The notes beneath the pieces are model-generated. The model worked only from the letters and a program-made list of their open reading frames with translations. It searched no databases and was not told the origin of the DNA. Below are positions 25,186 to 36,600 of a stretch of DNA of 64,000 nucleotides, in pieces (the first letter of the stretch is position 1; each line of letters starts with the position of its first letter). Source of the DNA: Paragyromitra xinjiangensis (lineage: Eukaryota; Ascomycota; Pezizomycetes; Pezizales; Discinaceae); NCBI GenBank assembly GCA_038503065.1, contig JBCAMK010000005.1:806001-870000 (forward strand). Direction: 5' to 3'. The position numbers were made by a program, and so were the translations under genes.

Positions 25186-25760
25186 ATGCAATTCAAGTCT
25201 ATCTCCCTCCTTGTTCTCCTCCTTGGCCTTGTGGCCCTCGTTCACGGCGCTGCAGTCGCCGCTCCCGACGCCAGCTACAAGCAGCCAGTATGTATCAACT
25301 ACCATTTGTCTTGAGATTGGAGGGATAATCGTCCCACATCAACGTTCATAGCTAACAGCAAGCAGTACGGCTATAACCAGAATACTTGCAGGCAGCAATG
25401 CCATAATTCTCTTAAGCCGATTTACGATGGCTGTAACAGTGCCTACTCCTCCCACGGTAATGGTTATGGTGGCCACTCTGTTCGCGACAACGGCGGTTTT
25501 GACCTCAGCCAAAGCTTCGATATCATCAGCGTTATCGAGAAAGTCGACTTGACCATCTTTATTAAGGGCTGTCATGTGTGCTTGTAAGTTTTCTCCCAAC
25601 CAAATACATTAATTTTAGGGAAACTAACCATTAAATTCCGTGTCTTAGTTTCCTTTCTACCCTGACTTGCGTCTTCGGGTACACTGAGACAAAATGGGAT
25701 GCGACTTTCTTTGCTGCTTGCATCGATACCCAAGTTGATGTGTGCTTTAACACCTACTAA
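25186..25760 (+). CDS. Small secreted cysteine-rich protein (effector-like)
   Basis: Three exons, 25186-25287, 25366-25583 and 25649-25760, encode 143 residues. The N-terminus MQFKSISLLVLLLGLVALVH is a strong signal peptide, followed by Gly-Ala and an Ala/Pro-rich stretch. The mature part has eight cysteines, an even number that suits four disulfides: TCRQQC, a single DGC, GCHVC, TC, AC and VC. There is no membrane segment after the signal, no lipid-anchor site and no recognised catalytic motif. Short size, secretion signal and cysteine content are the usual marks of fungal small secreted proteins, which act in host interaction, the cell wall or competition; which applies here is unknown. Phases close (0 and 2), and a TATA box precedes it. 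It stands alone, with 2.6 kb of gene-poor DNA on each side, as such genes often do. Confidence 0.82.
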
Positions 25761-28365
25761 GGTAAACGAGGGTTATCGGGGCGGGCAAAGGCATGAATGG
25801 TATAGTGGGATGAGGAGCTTGCACGGATTTCATTCATATAACCAAAAAAGCCAAAAAAAAGCGATATGTAGGAGGATTTAGGTAGTCTGGTAGTTCTACC
25901 ATTTTCTTTGTTTATTGTTTAAACCAGAAAACCCATAGCTAGGCATCAGCCCAAGAAATTGGAAGCAATATGATTATCTTCGCCTTACTCAACAGTTCAA
26001 GATCGTATGCATATGTGCAATGTCCTATAGCTATTAGTGCTCTCCCTATCTCTATTCCATAAGAATGGAAACTTACGGCTTTTCAATAAATCAGATTGTG
26101 ACTTCTTTCTAGAGAAGAAAAAATTAACATTGGTCCGCATCGCCCGTAGGTCGTCTACCATGCCGCAGGAGGACCAAACGGGAATTCTGGTGCGTCGCTC
26201 GGTCTCCTTATGGTTTGTACTCGGAAATAATTCCTACCATCAAATCCTTATACAAGCATATAACTAGCCCCAATCGAGCGTGAGAAATAAAATAGAAGGA
26301 TATTTGAATAGGAGGGGTTGTCCTGATGGGATCCAAATCGCGGTTATGTGATCTGGTACATACTGGTTTCTAGGTTTGGGTGGTCAAGAAATACATGCTA
26401 GGTACAGCCCTTTTACAGCCACTAACAAAGCTTCCCAGTGCTCTACAGATCCCGATACCTACTCGGGGGATACCAATTTAGAATCCTTGTGATCAGAAGT
26501 CGATCGGTTCCAGAAACCTGGTACCGCGGTAGATTCGACCGGGTATGGAATCTTTGGTGATCAAGTTCCATTGGAGGGCCTCGAGGTAAAGTGCTCGCTC
26601 CTAGCATGCCAACAGAGCCTCTGCTGCGCTTTTTTCTGAGATCTTTTTGCATTTCGGGGTTGTGATATTTTTGGGTTATAGTCCCAATGCTTATAGTCCC
26701 AATGCGTTGCGGCGTGAAAGTTATTGGCTGCTGTGGTGCGAATCGTTGGTATTGACAGGTTTCATCTCACAAGTATGACCTATAAAATGCACATTATCAG
26801 CTAGTTTTGGAAAGTTAGGCAAATAGTGACTCAGGGGGTTTTCTGGATCAGTTTTATGAGGTTGAGAGAAGCTTATTCCTTAGATGGTTACCGGTTGGTA
26901 TGACTCGAGAAGCTTGTCTCTTATGCCGAACTTCCGTTGCCACTACTGTTTCTCACTCGTGATTCTGTGCCAACAGGTCCCTCTGGTTTGGTCATACTCA
27001 GTGCTGTCCATTGGCGCGAACTGCCGTATATTCTCGCCAATAATAGAATCGCTTGGACTAGGCTGAGCTAAAATACTTTAATTGAAATTACTTTATTAGG
27101 CGAACAAGCGATTGTTTTGGCACTTACAGCTTTTTTGAAGCTTAAGGCCGATTTGGAACTGCCTGCCCCAGGCCATTTCGTTATTACTAAGAATATACGT
27201 ATACGGTATTCGCGACAAAATATATTTCCCGCTCGAGAATCTCTACGATGCAAGTCTAGCCGGCCACTCCTCAGCTCTCTAGTATTCACCGGGTCTCTTT
27301 ATCACCGCCCCCGAGCTGCAAGGCAGCATGACAGCGTGTATGGATCTCACAACTGCTCAGATAATATCAAATAGATGATTATGATATCCACACACAGAGT
27401 TAAGATCAACCGGCTGAAAAGTGTACACAAAGGCTTGCATTACCAAAGCCGTTCCACTATTCTCAGTACATTAAATTTTCTGATAGGATACGTGTGTTGC
27501 ACAACGTAGTAATTCGCCGACCACTCTTCTCCGAGCGTGGGGCATCGAGCCGCCATGTTCCCCGCTAGTCCCCAGTCAAGCCGCATGGGACCAAATATCC
27601 ACGACTAGTTTTTGCACTTTCTGACTTTTGTCCTACCATTGGCTTTGGAGATCTCTGGAGGCTACCTTAGCGGGACTATTTGTGTAAACGTTGATCTTTT
27701 ACCAACCTATAGCGCCAACTGTCGAAGCAGAGAAAGCCTGATTATTGTGTTGAGAGGAAGATTCACTGACTGCGGGCGTAGGAGGTGGCATGTGTGAGAT
27801 GACCATGGATACATGTAGCCGGTAATAGCTAGCTATAGAAATGCGCCAAGCCACGAGTGACACCATATGATACTCCAAGAATCACCCCTAACCACCAGAT
27901 CGTAGCTATTGAGCTCTCATTCTTCCTTGGAATAACTAAATCTCCCCGGAATACTCTAAAAGCCGAACCTGTGGTTTGAGGCTTGTTCTAACCATTACTC
28001 ACCAGGGTACTGTAGATGAAAGACGTCATCTAGGAATACTGAAGAAGGTGTAAGGTATACGTCACTCGTATCCAACACCAACTTATATCCCAGCACAGCT
28101 TGAATGCGCGCCAATGAGTAAAAACAGGAGACAAGATCCCCAACCATGTCCTTGCTAAGATTTAGAGCATCACGACTACTACAAAGTACCTGTGCCAGTA
28201 GAAACAATCGATTTTACACATCAAAGCGAATCTCCCCTCAGTTCTTTTTAGCGGCGACCGAACATCTATCCAGGTAAACAATCACGCCCCATAACCCAAA
28301 CTCTCCCAATCCCCCAATTACTCTTTCTAACTACTCCTACCAGACCTCTCTTCACCACCACGCCC
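25761..28365. other. gene-poor stretch downstream of the small secreted protein
   Basis: No gene is seen. There is a short tandem duplication of TATAGTCCCAATGC near 26675-26704, and one TACATGTA at 27811. A C-rich, pyrimidine-rich leader appears from about 28285 for the next gene. Confidence 0.45.
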
Positions 28366-29082
28366 ATGTCCGATTCAAAAGCCCACAATAACTCCCATGA
28401 TACCCGCGACATGCCCTCCTCTGAAAAACAACAAGTTCACATCAATCGCATGAACCGGCCACCGTACTCCCTCGATCCAGACACGACCTTCGAGCCTCTC
28501 TACGAAGGATCCTGTTTCTGCAAGAAGGTCAAGTTCCAGATATCACGCGAGAGGCCACTCGAGGCGAAATTTTGCCACTGCGGTGGGTGCCAATTACTAC
28601 ATGGGGCGCCGTTTCAATGGGTATGTAGTACCATAGATATGAACTAGTAGGGTTTGGCTTACTATGGCAGGCGGCGATATTTCATAAGGAGGACGTCCAC
28701 TTCACAGAGGGCGAGGAACAACTGATATATTGGAACTCGTCGGAGAAGTCACAGGAGTATGTTCCCCCGTGTAAAGTGTCGTGCAGGACTTGTAGGACGC
28801 CAATTATGGATGAGGGGAGGAATATGCTATTATTGTTCCCGACGTTGATACATTTTAAAGACGCGAGACATAAAAAGATGTTTCACCCGAGGTAAGGAGG
28901 TTGTTGTTTTTCTGCAGAAGGGATGCTGACGAGGTTTGTGGTGAAGTTGCCATATATTCTACTCGAGAAGGGCGATCGATGTAACGGACGGCTTACCGAA
29001 ATGGACTGAACATAAAGACGAGAGCGAGTTAATGCAGGAAACTATGCATGAAGAACACGGGCTGGAGAGCATTAAAATATAA
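28366..29082 (+). CDS. GFA/CENP-V domain protein
   Basis: Three exons, 28366-28620, 28671-28891 and 28947-29082, give 203 residues. The family takes its name from glutathione-dependent formaldehyde-activating enzyme (Gfa), and members bind zinc through cysteines; most fungal members have no proven substrate. The zinc ligands are visible as GSCFCKKVKF, FCHCGGCQ and SCRTC. The C-terminal CHIFYSRRAIDVTDGLPKW is typical of the fungal branch and only appears after splicing both short introns (50 and 55 nt; intron 2 has a CTGAC branch point). About 40 residues before the domain are Ser/His-rich and look disordered. Family assignment is firm; formaldehyde chemistry is not implied. Confidence 0.88.
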
Positions 29083-29885
29083 GTATTTTTTGTTTTGGGG
29101 GGTTTTATCACGGTAGCTGTATATCTGACTAGTGTGTAACGTGCATATGGACCTAGAGGAATCCGCCCTAGGACGTTAAAATAAGCATTATGTACTAGAC
29201 TAAGTTCTACACAGGTTAGATCAACTTTAATTTATTGATTACTGACTCAATTGGAGCTGCCGTGTCCGGGTTTTCCTGGTATCAAACTCCTTGGGGCTTA
29301 AATCCCAACAGAGTTGGGTTGTCTTATACTCTATTTCAACCTTAATGCGTCTTTCTTGGATTTGAGTAGGTACGGTTTAACTGTGAACCCTTCAGCCTGA
29401 CCATATGATTCCGTTTCCGCTTACTGTGCACAGTTCTGTTCCCGGGATTCAGGCCCAAAAACGCTGCATAAAGGCCTTCCGCTGAGTATCAGCCTCCGAA
29501 TTTAAACATTATACCAACCTCATATAAATTTCACGAAAACGTGGTCCTGCGAAGGGATAGAACTCTAAACTGACAGAACTTGGTGAAGAAAACTCAAAGC
29601 CCTTCGCCTACCAATTTCAAGTTCACATTCCAACAAAACCATCTGTGCAGTGCACCGCGTTTTGATAATCACCAGCCTCATCAACATTCCAATGATCTCT
29701 AGGAATGCAGTTCCACGGAAGCCAAATTCCAGCCCATTCAACCCACCAGCCATCTTAGTTCCCACCACCAAGAGCTCAACTAAATAAACACCATCCCATA
29801 GTAATTAAATATCGTGAATTCTGCCTACCACTAACCAACCCCATGAACCTAAATCATTCACAACTCCACAAATCCATCGCTCATA
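29083..29885. other. intergenic between GFA-type and membrane-protein genes
   Basis: No gene, repeat or RNA is recognised in these 0.8 kb. They hold the 3' flank of the GFA-type gene and the promoter of the membrane-protein gene. Confidence 0.45.
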
Positions 29886-30642
29886 ATGCTCCAATCCCGT
29901 GTATTCTTCACTGTAAAGCTGTGCGTCGGCTTCCTTCTCCCATCTGCGGTCTACTCCATGGGGGTCCAAATCTACCTCCTCAGCACACACCAGCTTGACT
30001 TCATGATCCGCCCAAACAGCATTCTCCTCCTCACAACTGTAACCTCCCCTAACCTCCACCTTGCCGCGCCCTTACTAACCATCCAGTCAATCCTAACGAT
30101 CCTCTTCCTCCTCTGCTGGACCCTCGCACGCTCCAACGGGCCAGTACGGCCCCCACGATCCGGTAAACGGATAGCATTCGCATTCTCACTCCTCAGCACA
30201 ATCTTCTGGCTCGCCTCCTTCTGGACTGGCGCAGACGTGGCACGCCAAGGGATGACATGCCGTGAGGGAGTATCGCTGGATGCAAGTGTGAAGGTTATGC
30301 CCTGGAGTGATGGTCTACCATGTAGACTTCATCGAGTAGGAGTTGCATTTACCGCTATCGGGCTGTAAGTATAATATTACCTCATTACCGCAATTGTGAG
30401 CTAATAATAAGTGTAGTTTATCTTCGCTTGTGATCCTCGCGGCGATGGTCGAGATCTCGGACCGCCCGTTCGGAGGGGTGAGTACTGAGGCGACAATCTC
30501 CTGGACCGCGGAGAAGTTCAGAGAGGCGTTGATGGATCTTACAGTTACGGAAGGGGGGAAGGAGGATCGAAGCAGGGCGGGGAGTGTGAGGAGTGGGGGC
30601 ACGGTTGGAGTGAGTGTGGAGGTGGTGCAGGATACGATATGA
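29886..30642 (+). CDS. Four-helix membrane protein (MARVEL-like)
   Basis: Two exons, 29886-30364 and 30417-30642, joined in phase 2 across a 52-nt intron; 234 residues. Four hydrophobic helices are seen: about residues 8-30, 45-82 (a long stretch around LLTIQSILTILFLLCWTLA), 95-115 (IAFAFSLLSTIFWLASF) and 148-172 (VGVAFTAIGLLSSLVILAA). The last helix is completed only by splicing. A cysteine pair lies in the loop before helix 4. Four helices with short loops resemble fungal MARVEL-domain proteins of the plasma membrane or vesicles. The soluble tail of about 60 residues is Gly/Ser- and Val-rich. The MARVEL label rests on topology, not on a signature motif. Confidence 0.72.
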
Positions 30643-31579
30643 AAATATTACCACATGTGACTATGGGGTGTTGTTTTGCGGGGGAAGAATCATATATATG
30701 TGTGCGAATTAGCGATGTCGCGATAATTTAGGTGGATAGCGTCATGACTGGAGCAGAGGTTGTGTTATGCTTAATCTGATGTAACAATAAAAGTAGGAAT
30801 AATTGGATGAGGAGATCTAAGCGAGTCACCACTCATGATCCACTGTTTAACACAGCACAAAAATAAACACAAACACTACTATCTTTCCAGCCGGAGCAGT
30901 TTTCGTTACTCATTGCAATTGAACACTTCTAAGCATCCGCTTTTTGATTCCTACCAATAAAACAGATAGATACTGAGCAGAAACTTATTCCACAAGTAGG
31001 TACCTATGTGTATTGTATGCTAACCCGCAGTAAATAACACATCACCATGTCTCCCTCTTTCAATCAGTCCTGCAGCTCCCATTGACCCAACAACCAGAAA
31101 ACCGGGCTTTCCCATAGTCCGGCACGCGGAGAAACAACCTCATCATGCAGCACTTTCCTGTATCTCGTACATATGATTTTGTGGGCTGAGAGAAGGGGGG
31201 TGTTGGACAATGACAAATACTTCATGACCGACAGTTGTCAAAAATCCCAATTGGGTAGGCTCCCACCAGTCTATGATCATTGACACCAACAAACCAGCCA
31301 AAGCGCAAAACAGAAAGAAAAAAAAGAAAAAAAAGAAAAAAAAAGGCATACAACCTCCCCAATTGCCGCGGATGTCACCGACAACTATTCTTAGCCGCAG
31401 TAAAGCAAGAAAAAGAAAAAGAAAAAAGAGACGGAACAACGGAACTACCCGCTCCCTCACACCTCCGGCAAAATCCCAAACTTTTTTCTTCACTTTGGCA
31501 AAAAAAGGAAAACAAGAATATCATTACTACGCTCTACAACGGAAAGAAACAGGAAGAAGAAAAAAGAATACACACACAT
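30643..31579. other. intergenic between convergent membrane-protein and eIF3f genes
   Basis: No gene is seen here. A purine-rich AAAG/AAAAAG tract just outside this interval (about 31311-31345 and 31408-31430) lies downstream of eIF3f and reads as a T/C-rich tract on its strand, which may help 3' end formation. Confidence 0.4.
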
Positions 31580-32806
31580 CTACTTCCCCCCGGTGACAGC
31601 CGTCGCAGCACCCGTCGCAGCACTAGCAGGAATCGACGGCGCCACAGTCGCCGCCAGCCCCGCCAGCCGATTCGAAAGGTCAATCTGCGTGCGGATTGTA
31701 TTCGCCAGATACGAAATCAACAAGACGTCCTGGATATGGGTATTGAACATACATTCCACATCAGCCGCCGAGACCTTCGGAGCCAACGCAAGCGTATTCA
31801 TCAAGAACTTCCCAATTGCAGTAGACCCAGGTGTTTCACCATCCTGCCGTCCATTAATATATTCATACTACTGTAGTAAGGGGAGGGGAGGGGAGAACAT
31901 ACAATAACTCTACCTACATACTCACCGACACGCTCTAGCATGCCAAGGACGTCTTCAATTGCTCGTTCAAGTGCGTGGATGTCGGTAGTGATGCCGACTG
32001 TACGGTCTTCGCTGTTTTTGGCACCAGCAACGAGCTCGAGGCCCGCGCGGTCGGCATCATTATAGCGGATCTCGTACGGGACTGGGACGAAGAGACAGGA
32101 GTCCGCGATGCTGTCCTGGTTGACACCTACGGCGCTCGAGATGTAGGTACGGATTGCAATATCTGCGCCTGGAACGGTCGACATGGTCAGGTGCACGGCG
32201 GGGTGTGGGAAGGTTCCTTCGCCATTCGAGGCATAGAAATTCTGGATCAAGGCAGAGAAAGTGTTGAGCTCGGGGGAAGTGGCATACCTAGTTTGTCAGT
32301 TAAGTATAGAGATGGGTTGACGGGGATAGATTACCAGCCTACGAGGACTTCTTTAGGGTTGGCTTTGAGGTGGAGTCCAAGCATGGTCTTGTGGTAGTCC
32401 ATGTCTACTTCGACTTGTTCTTGACTTTCGTTGTGGCCGACGGCAAAACAATTTCGGATTTCGACTTCGCTACCGTCCTCGCTGCGGACGCCGAGGAGCG
32501 TGCCGATGACTCGTTCTTGGTCGGCATTCCGTCGGAGTGAGTGGTCGAGGATTGAGAATAGTGCCTGTATGAAATTGGGTTAGCAAATTATCATATTTCC
32601 ACAACTCTATCACTTCCACCTTCATCCTCTCTTCTCATCTCTCTCTCATCTCCCATTCCTGAAAATAATTATGGAAAAAACAAAAATAGAGCACTAACTT
32701 GCGCATGGATAATAACGCTCAACGGCCCAGTTGTAGCATGCGCGGGCGGGACATTAACCACTGGCAGCGGCCTCGCAAGGTGGATATAAGAGTTTTGATC
32801 AGCCAT
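31580..32806 (-). CDS. eIF3f: Eukaryotic translation initiation factor 3 subunit F
   Basis: Subunit F of eIF3, which helps recruit mRNA to the 40S ribosome. Four exons, 32806-32699, 32564-32335, 32287-31903 and 31843-31580, close in phase to 328 residues, about the usual fungal length. The MPN domain starts near residue 27 ([18 protein letters not shown]), continues through [20 protein letters not shown], and reaches [16 protein letters not shown]. The JAMM metal site H-x-H is absent (WYATSPE), so it is an MPN-minus, non-protease domain, as known for eIF3f. The C-terminus ends in an Ala/Thr/Gly-rich tail. It is divergent from the DDX60-like gene, with 890 bases of shared upstream DNA. Confidence 0.94.
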
Positions 32807-33696
32807 AATGAAAGAGATGTGGTTGGTGGGGGGATGTGATTTGTTTTGTCGATGGATGGAGGGGCCGGATTTTCGTTTATCGATGGGGACGCGGGGCAAC
32901 AGCAACAAGCTTCGTCAATCACAACGGTGGCGAACTTTTTCGCTTTTTTTCGGTGGTTGCTTGTGCGTTTCGGAGTTTTGGCTTGGCAGGGTAAACCCTA
33001 CCCCGGATGTATATTTACGATCGAAGAGGGAATAACAACGAGTTTAGTATTAAGAGGAAGAGGAGGAAGAAGGAGATGGAGAGAAATTCTGGGGATTTAT
33101 CCCAGATGTAATTGGTATAGCGCCTTTTAAAACCGTGATCTTTGCCTCAGAGAGGCGATAGTTATCTCCCATTTATCTTATCTGATTTCAAGAATCTCCG
33201 TTCAGGTGACTAGCCTCTTCCAGCGACCATAATAATTACTCCAACAGACATCCATTAATTCCCCGGTAATATTACCAGATACAGAGAACACGATGCTATA
33301 TTCTCCAAGACTTACGAGAAATTCCCATGTTTTTTCTCCTCCAAGATTCAAGGCGATGGGCGATCGCCTAAAGAAGCGTGGTTGGTCCTGCACTAAACTG
33401 CACTGCACCACCAGCAAAGCAGATAGCACGCAACCAACCTCTCTCCTTCCCTCCTTCCACACACCAAAATTCTACCCCGCAGTAGGACCCTCTTTTCTTC
33501 TTCTTTCTCTCGAAAGATTACCACAATCAACACAGAAAACTAATTCCCATCAATTGAGAATCCCTTCTGAACGATAGAAAAAGAGGGGTGTGAGTACAGC
33601 ATCTGAGCCCCATCAATAACCGGATCGCTAACCTCCCATAGTCTAGATCTCAACGAAAAACAAACTAACGAAAAAAGAAACCCATAAACCGCCATC
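32807..33696. promoter_or_regulatory. shared upstream region of eIF3f and the DDX60-like gene
   Basis: 890 bases separate two divergent start codons, so both promoters lie here. The right half has CT-rich stretches (about 33430-33520), typical of fungal leaders. No clear TATA box is seen on either strand. No other gene is supported. Confidence 0.4.
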
Positions 33697-36600
33697 ATGG
33701 CTTCGCCAGAGCTGCTCAGCACCTGGTACTCATCACTTCGGCCGCGCAGCATCGACCTTATCGGTGACTACGCCGGCGCCGAGTTCTTCATACTGGATGG
33801 TGACTCGCTGCTAAGACGAGCATTCTCGGGTGACAAAATCGATTTCGACGAAGGGTTCCAGCTGCTACACGCTGTCTATGCTGTGGAACGGTTCCTATAC
33901 ATGTTTCAGGGCAAACGGTGTAATTTTGCGGTGGTGTTTTTCGACGGTGTGCTCAAACTGCTCTCTCTTCGCTTTGCTCTTTCTATGTGCTTTTTTTTTT
34001 CAACGAAAATCGGCGGGATATGAACGTGTCTTGGTTTGGAATTGGCGACTGGAATCGGGGCTAAAGAAATATGTGCCTGTGAAGCTTGTGAATCCGCATG
34101 CGTACCGTCGACCGCTACCGGTGCCAGGAATACATGGAAATACAAATTCGCCCGAGAAGCCATCAAGGCCCATCTACTAAACGTGGGCCGTGCGGATGGA
34201 TCCGTGACAAGCTTCAAGAGCGTTGAGGATATCGAGTTCCAACGGTACCTGGCAAGGACCAGACCATATTTTGTCGTAGCGCACGACGGCGGCGATATCA
34301 TGGATAGTGAAGATGTTGTTGAGGAGGATAGACTATCCAAGCGGGCACCATTGCTGGAGAATGTTAAGAAGTGGCTAGACATGGGGTTTAATGTGGTGTT
34401 AACGAATGATGTCGCGTTTCTAGATAGCAAGGTGGGTTCTCTACTAGCGTCTACAATTTTTGTGCTGATTTCAGGCCTAGATATTCGCTCGAGTCTTGGA
34501 ATCCCCTACTCTCGAACCTAACTTTATCGACCTAAAAAATGCACCTCCTCCGGAAGAGCCTCAGCCACAAGGGAAGCTCCTTCTCTCAGCTCTCGTGTCA
34601 GCCCGCGACCGTCTCGCCGTAGCCGCTGTCTCAAGGGCTCTCAAACGAGACCCCTCTTCCCAACCTTTCTATAACGTATTCCTCCTACACATTGCACTCC
34701 TCTCCCATCTTCCCCTCACAGACCGCGCATTTGCCCTCCCTGAGAACGCAACTGCATCAACCGACCTCTACGGCACCCTCGAACGGATCATCACTGCTTC
34801 CCAGGAGCTGCTACAAAACAACGAAGTCAACTTCAACGATGCAAAGAGCGATCTCCAAGACTACATCGATGGTCGCCTAATACTAAAACTAGTGCTTATG
34901 ACCCCCACACCTATTTCTAACGACGTGAAAACCACATTCTCAGCGCTCTGCGATGAAGTCCACAAGCTGAACGACATCCGTCTCGAGTTCCCAGAACTAA
35001 CCGGCACCGCCGAGGCCCCCGTTGAAACCACCCCAACAACCGAGGACCCTGACGAAGACACATTCACTGAAGGTTCAACAACGGAGGTCGCCTCAACAAA
35101 TGATGACGCTTCTTCCACTGCCACGTTGACTCCACACCATACCAGCATCCTCGCATTCACGAATCCCGTCTTTGACCCGTTCCTATCGCAAATTACCCTA
35201 CCGCCCGATGTTTCTATTGTATCTGACTCTGATGCGGTCCCGAAGGGTGAGGCGGAGCAAGTCCTACGGGAAGCGGGTACATGGCAACAAGCAAAAAAAA
35301 CAGTTGCTGCAGTACCGGTTAAGGCGCCTAAGAAACCTTCATTGGGAGTTGGCCGCCTTGGCAAGGTTGTTGCGCAAACTGGGAAAGGACAGAATATGGA
35401 CCGAAACGAAAAGCGGGCGGTTAGTAGAGTGCGCAAGTGGGAACAAGTTTATGCAGGCCAAATGATCCGGTATGCGGCGAGCTTGACGGATTCTACGGAC
35501 GGGAGCCTAAACCCGAAATTGATTGTGGTGGAGGAGAAGCCGAAAGGGCGAGCGGCGGGAAGCAGTTCTAAACTTTCGACAGAAAAGACGCCAGTAGAAA
35601 AGGCACCTAAAGGGAAGGTCGGGAAAAAGGAAGTCCCTACGCCGAAAGGGAAACTTCCTACTACGGCAACGAAGAAGGAGCCAGTTGCTCCAAAGGGGAA
35701 AGCATCGGGGAAACTCTCCGCCGCAGAAATTATCCGCCAAAACAACGCTGCGAAAAAAGCCGGGAAGGAAGCAAAGCTACAAGACTTCTGGAATAACTTT
35801 ATTCGTGACCTAAAGAAGTCAACAGATGACGAAGAGGGGATCTACCGTCTCGACGTGTGGCTGAAGGAAACGCAAAAGACAATGTCTGCGGGCGTGGCCG
35901 AAAACCTCGAGTGGCCGTTCATTGAGGCAGAAGCTAGACTCTGTAAGTTACAATTACTCCAGCGAATCTGGACTGGATACTGCCGACGCGGAGAAAAGAA
36001 AACGGGATACTCTGTCACAGCTGTCCTATTCGACGAAGCTCGCAAGATCCTTGCCAGTGCTGGACTGTCACAAAAGGTCCTCGCCATCATCGCCAACATT
36101 TTTGATTCCCTCGGTATTGCCCTACTTCCAATCGCCAAGGCTACAAAGTCACTCCCAGATCGCAAACTCGGCCCCTTCTTTGACTCCGCCTGGAATGGCA
36201 AGTCGGAAATAGACACGAAATTAGGCATGACGAGCGAGGAATTCCAGCTACTACATTGCGGTCCATGGATGGATCGCAACATGGATAGCGCGCCAGATCC
36301 ACGTGTCGGGTTTGAGCCGGATGGATGGCAGCGTAGAGTGCTAGATTTGTTGGATGGTGATAATTCTGCGCTTGTGGTGGCGCCGACGAGTGCAGGAAAA
36401 ACGTTTATTGCGTTTTACGCCATGGAAAAGGTATTGAAGGAGAATGATGATAATATCTTAGTCTATATAGCGCCAACAAAAGCGCTGGTACGTTTTCTCC
36501 TCTTCCTCGCCTAAATCACAGTGTATCACTCGTGCTAACACAAGTAATAGGTGAATCAAATCGCCGCCGAAGTCATCTCTAGGTTCAAAAAGAACTATCG

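Noticed and set aside
31280..31876. 198-codon plus-strand Lys/Arg-rich open frame
   Set aside because: It runs through a purine tract and then antisense to eIF3f; composition is explained by low complexity.
34861..35436. 191-codon minus-strand open frame
   Set aside because: Antisense shadow of helicase exon 3, with Ser/Val-rich composition and no domain.
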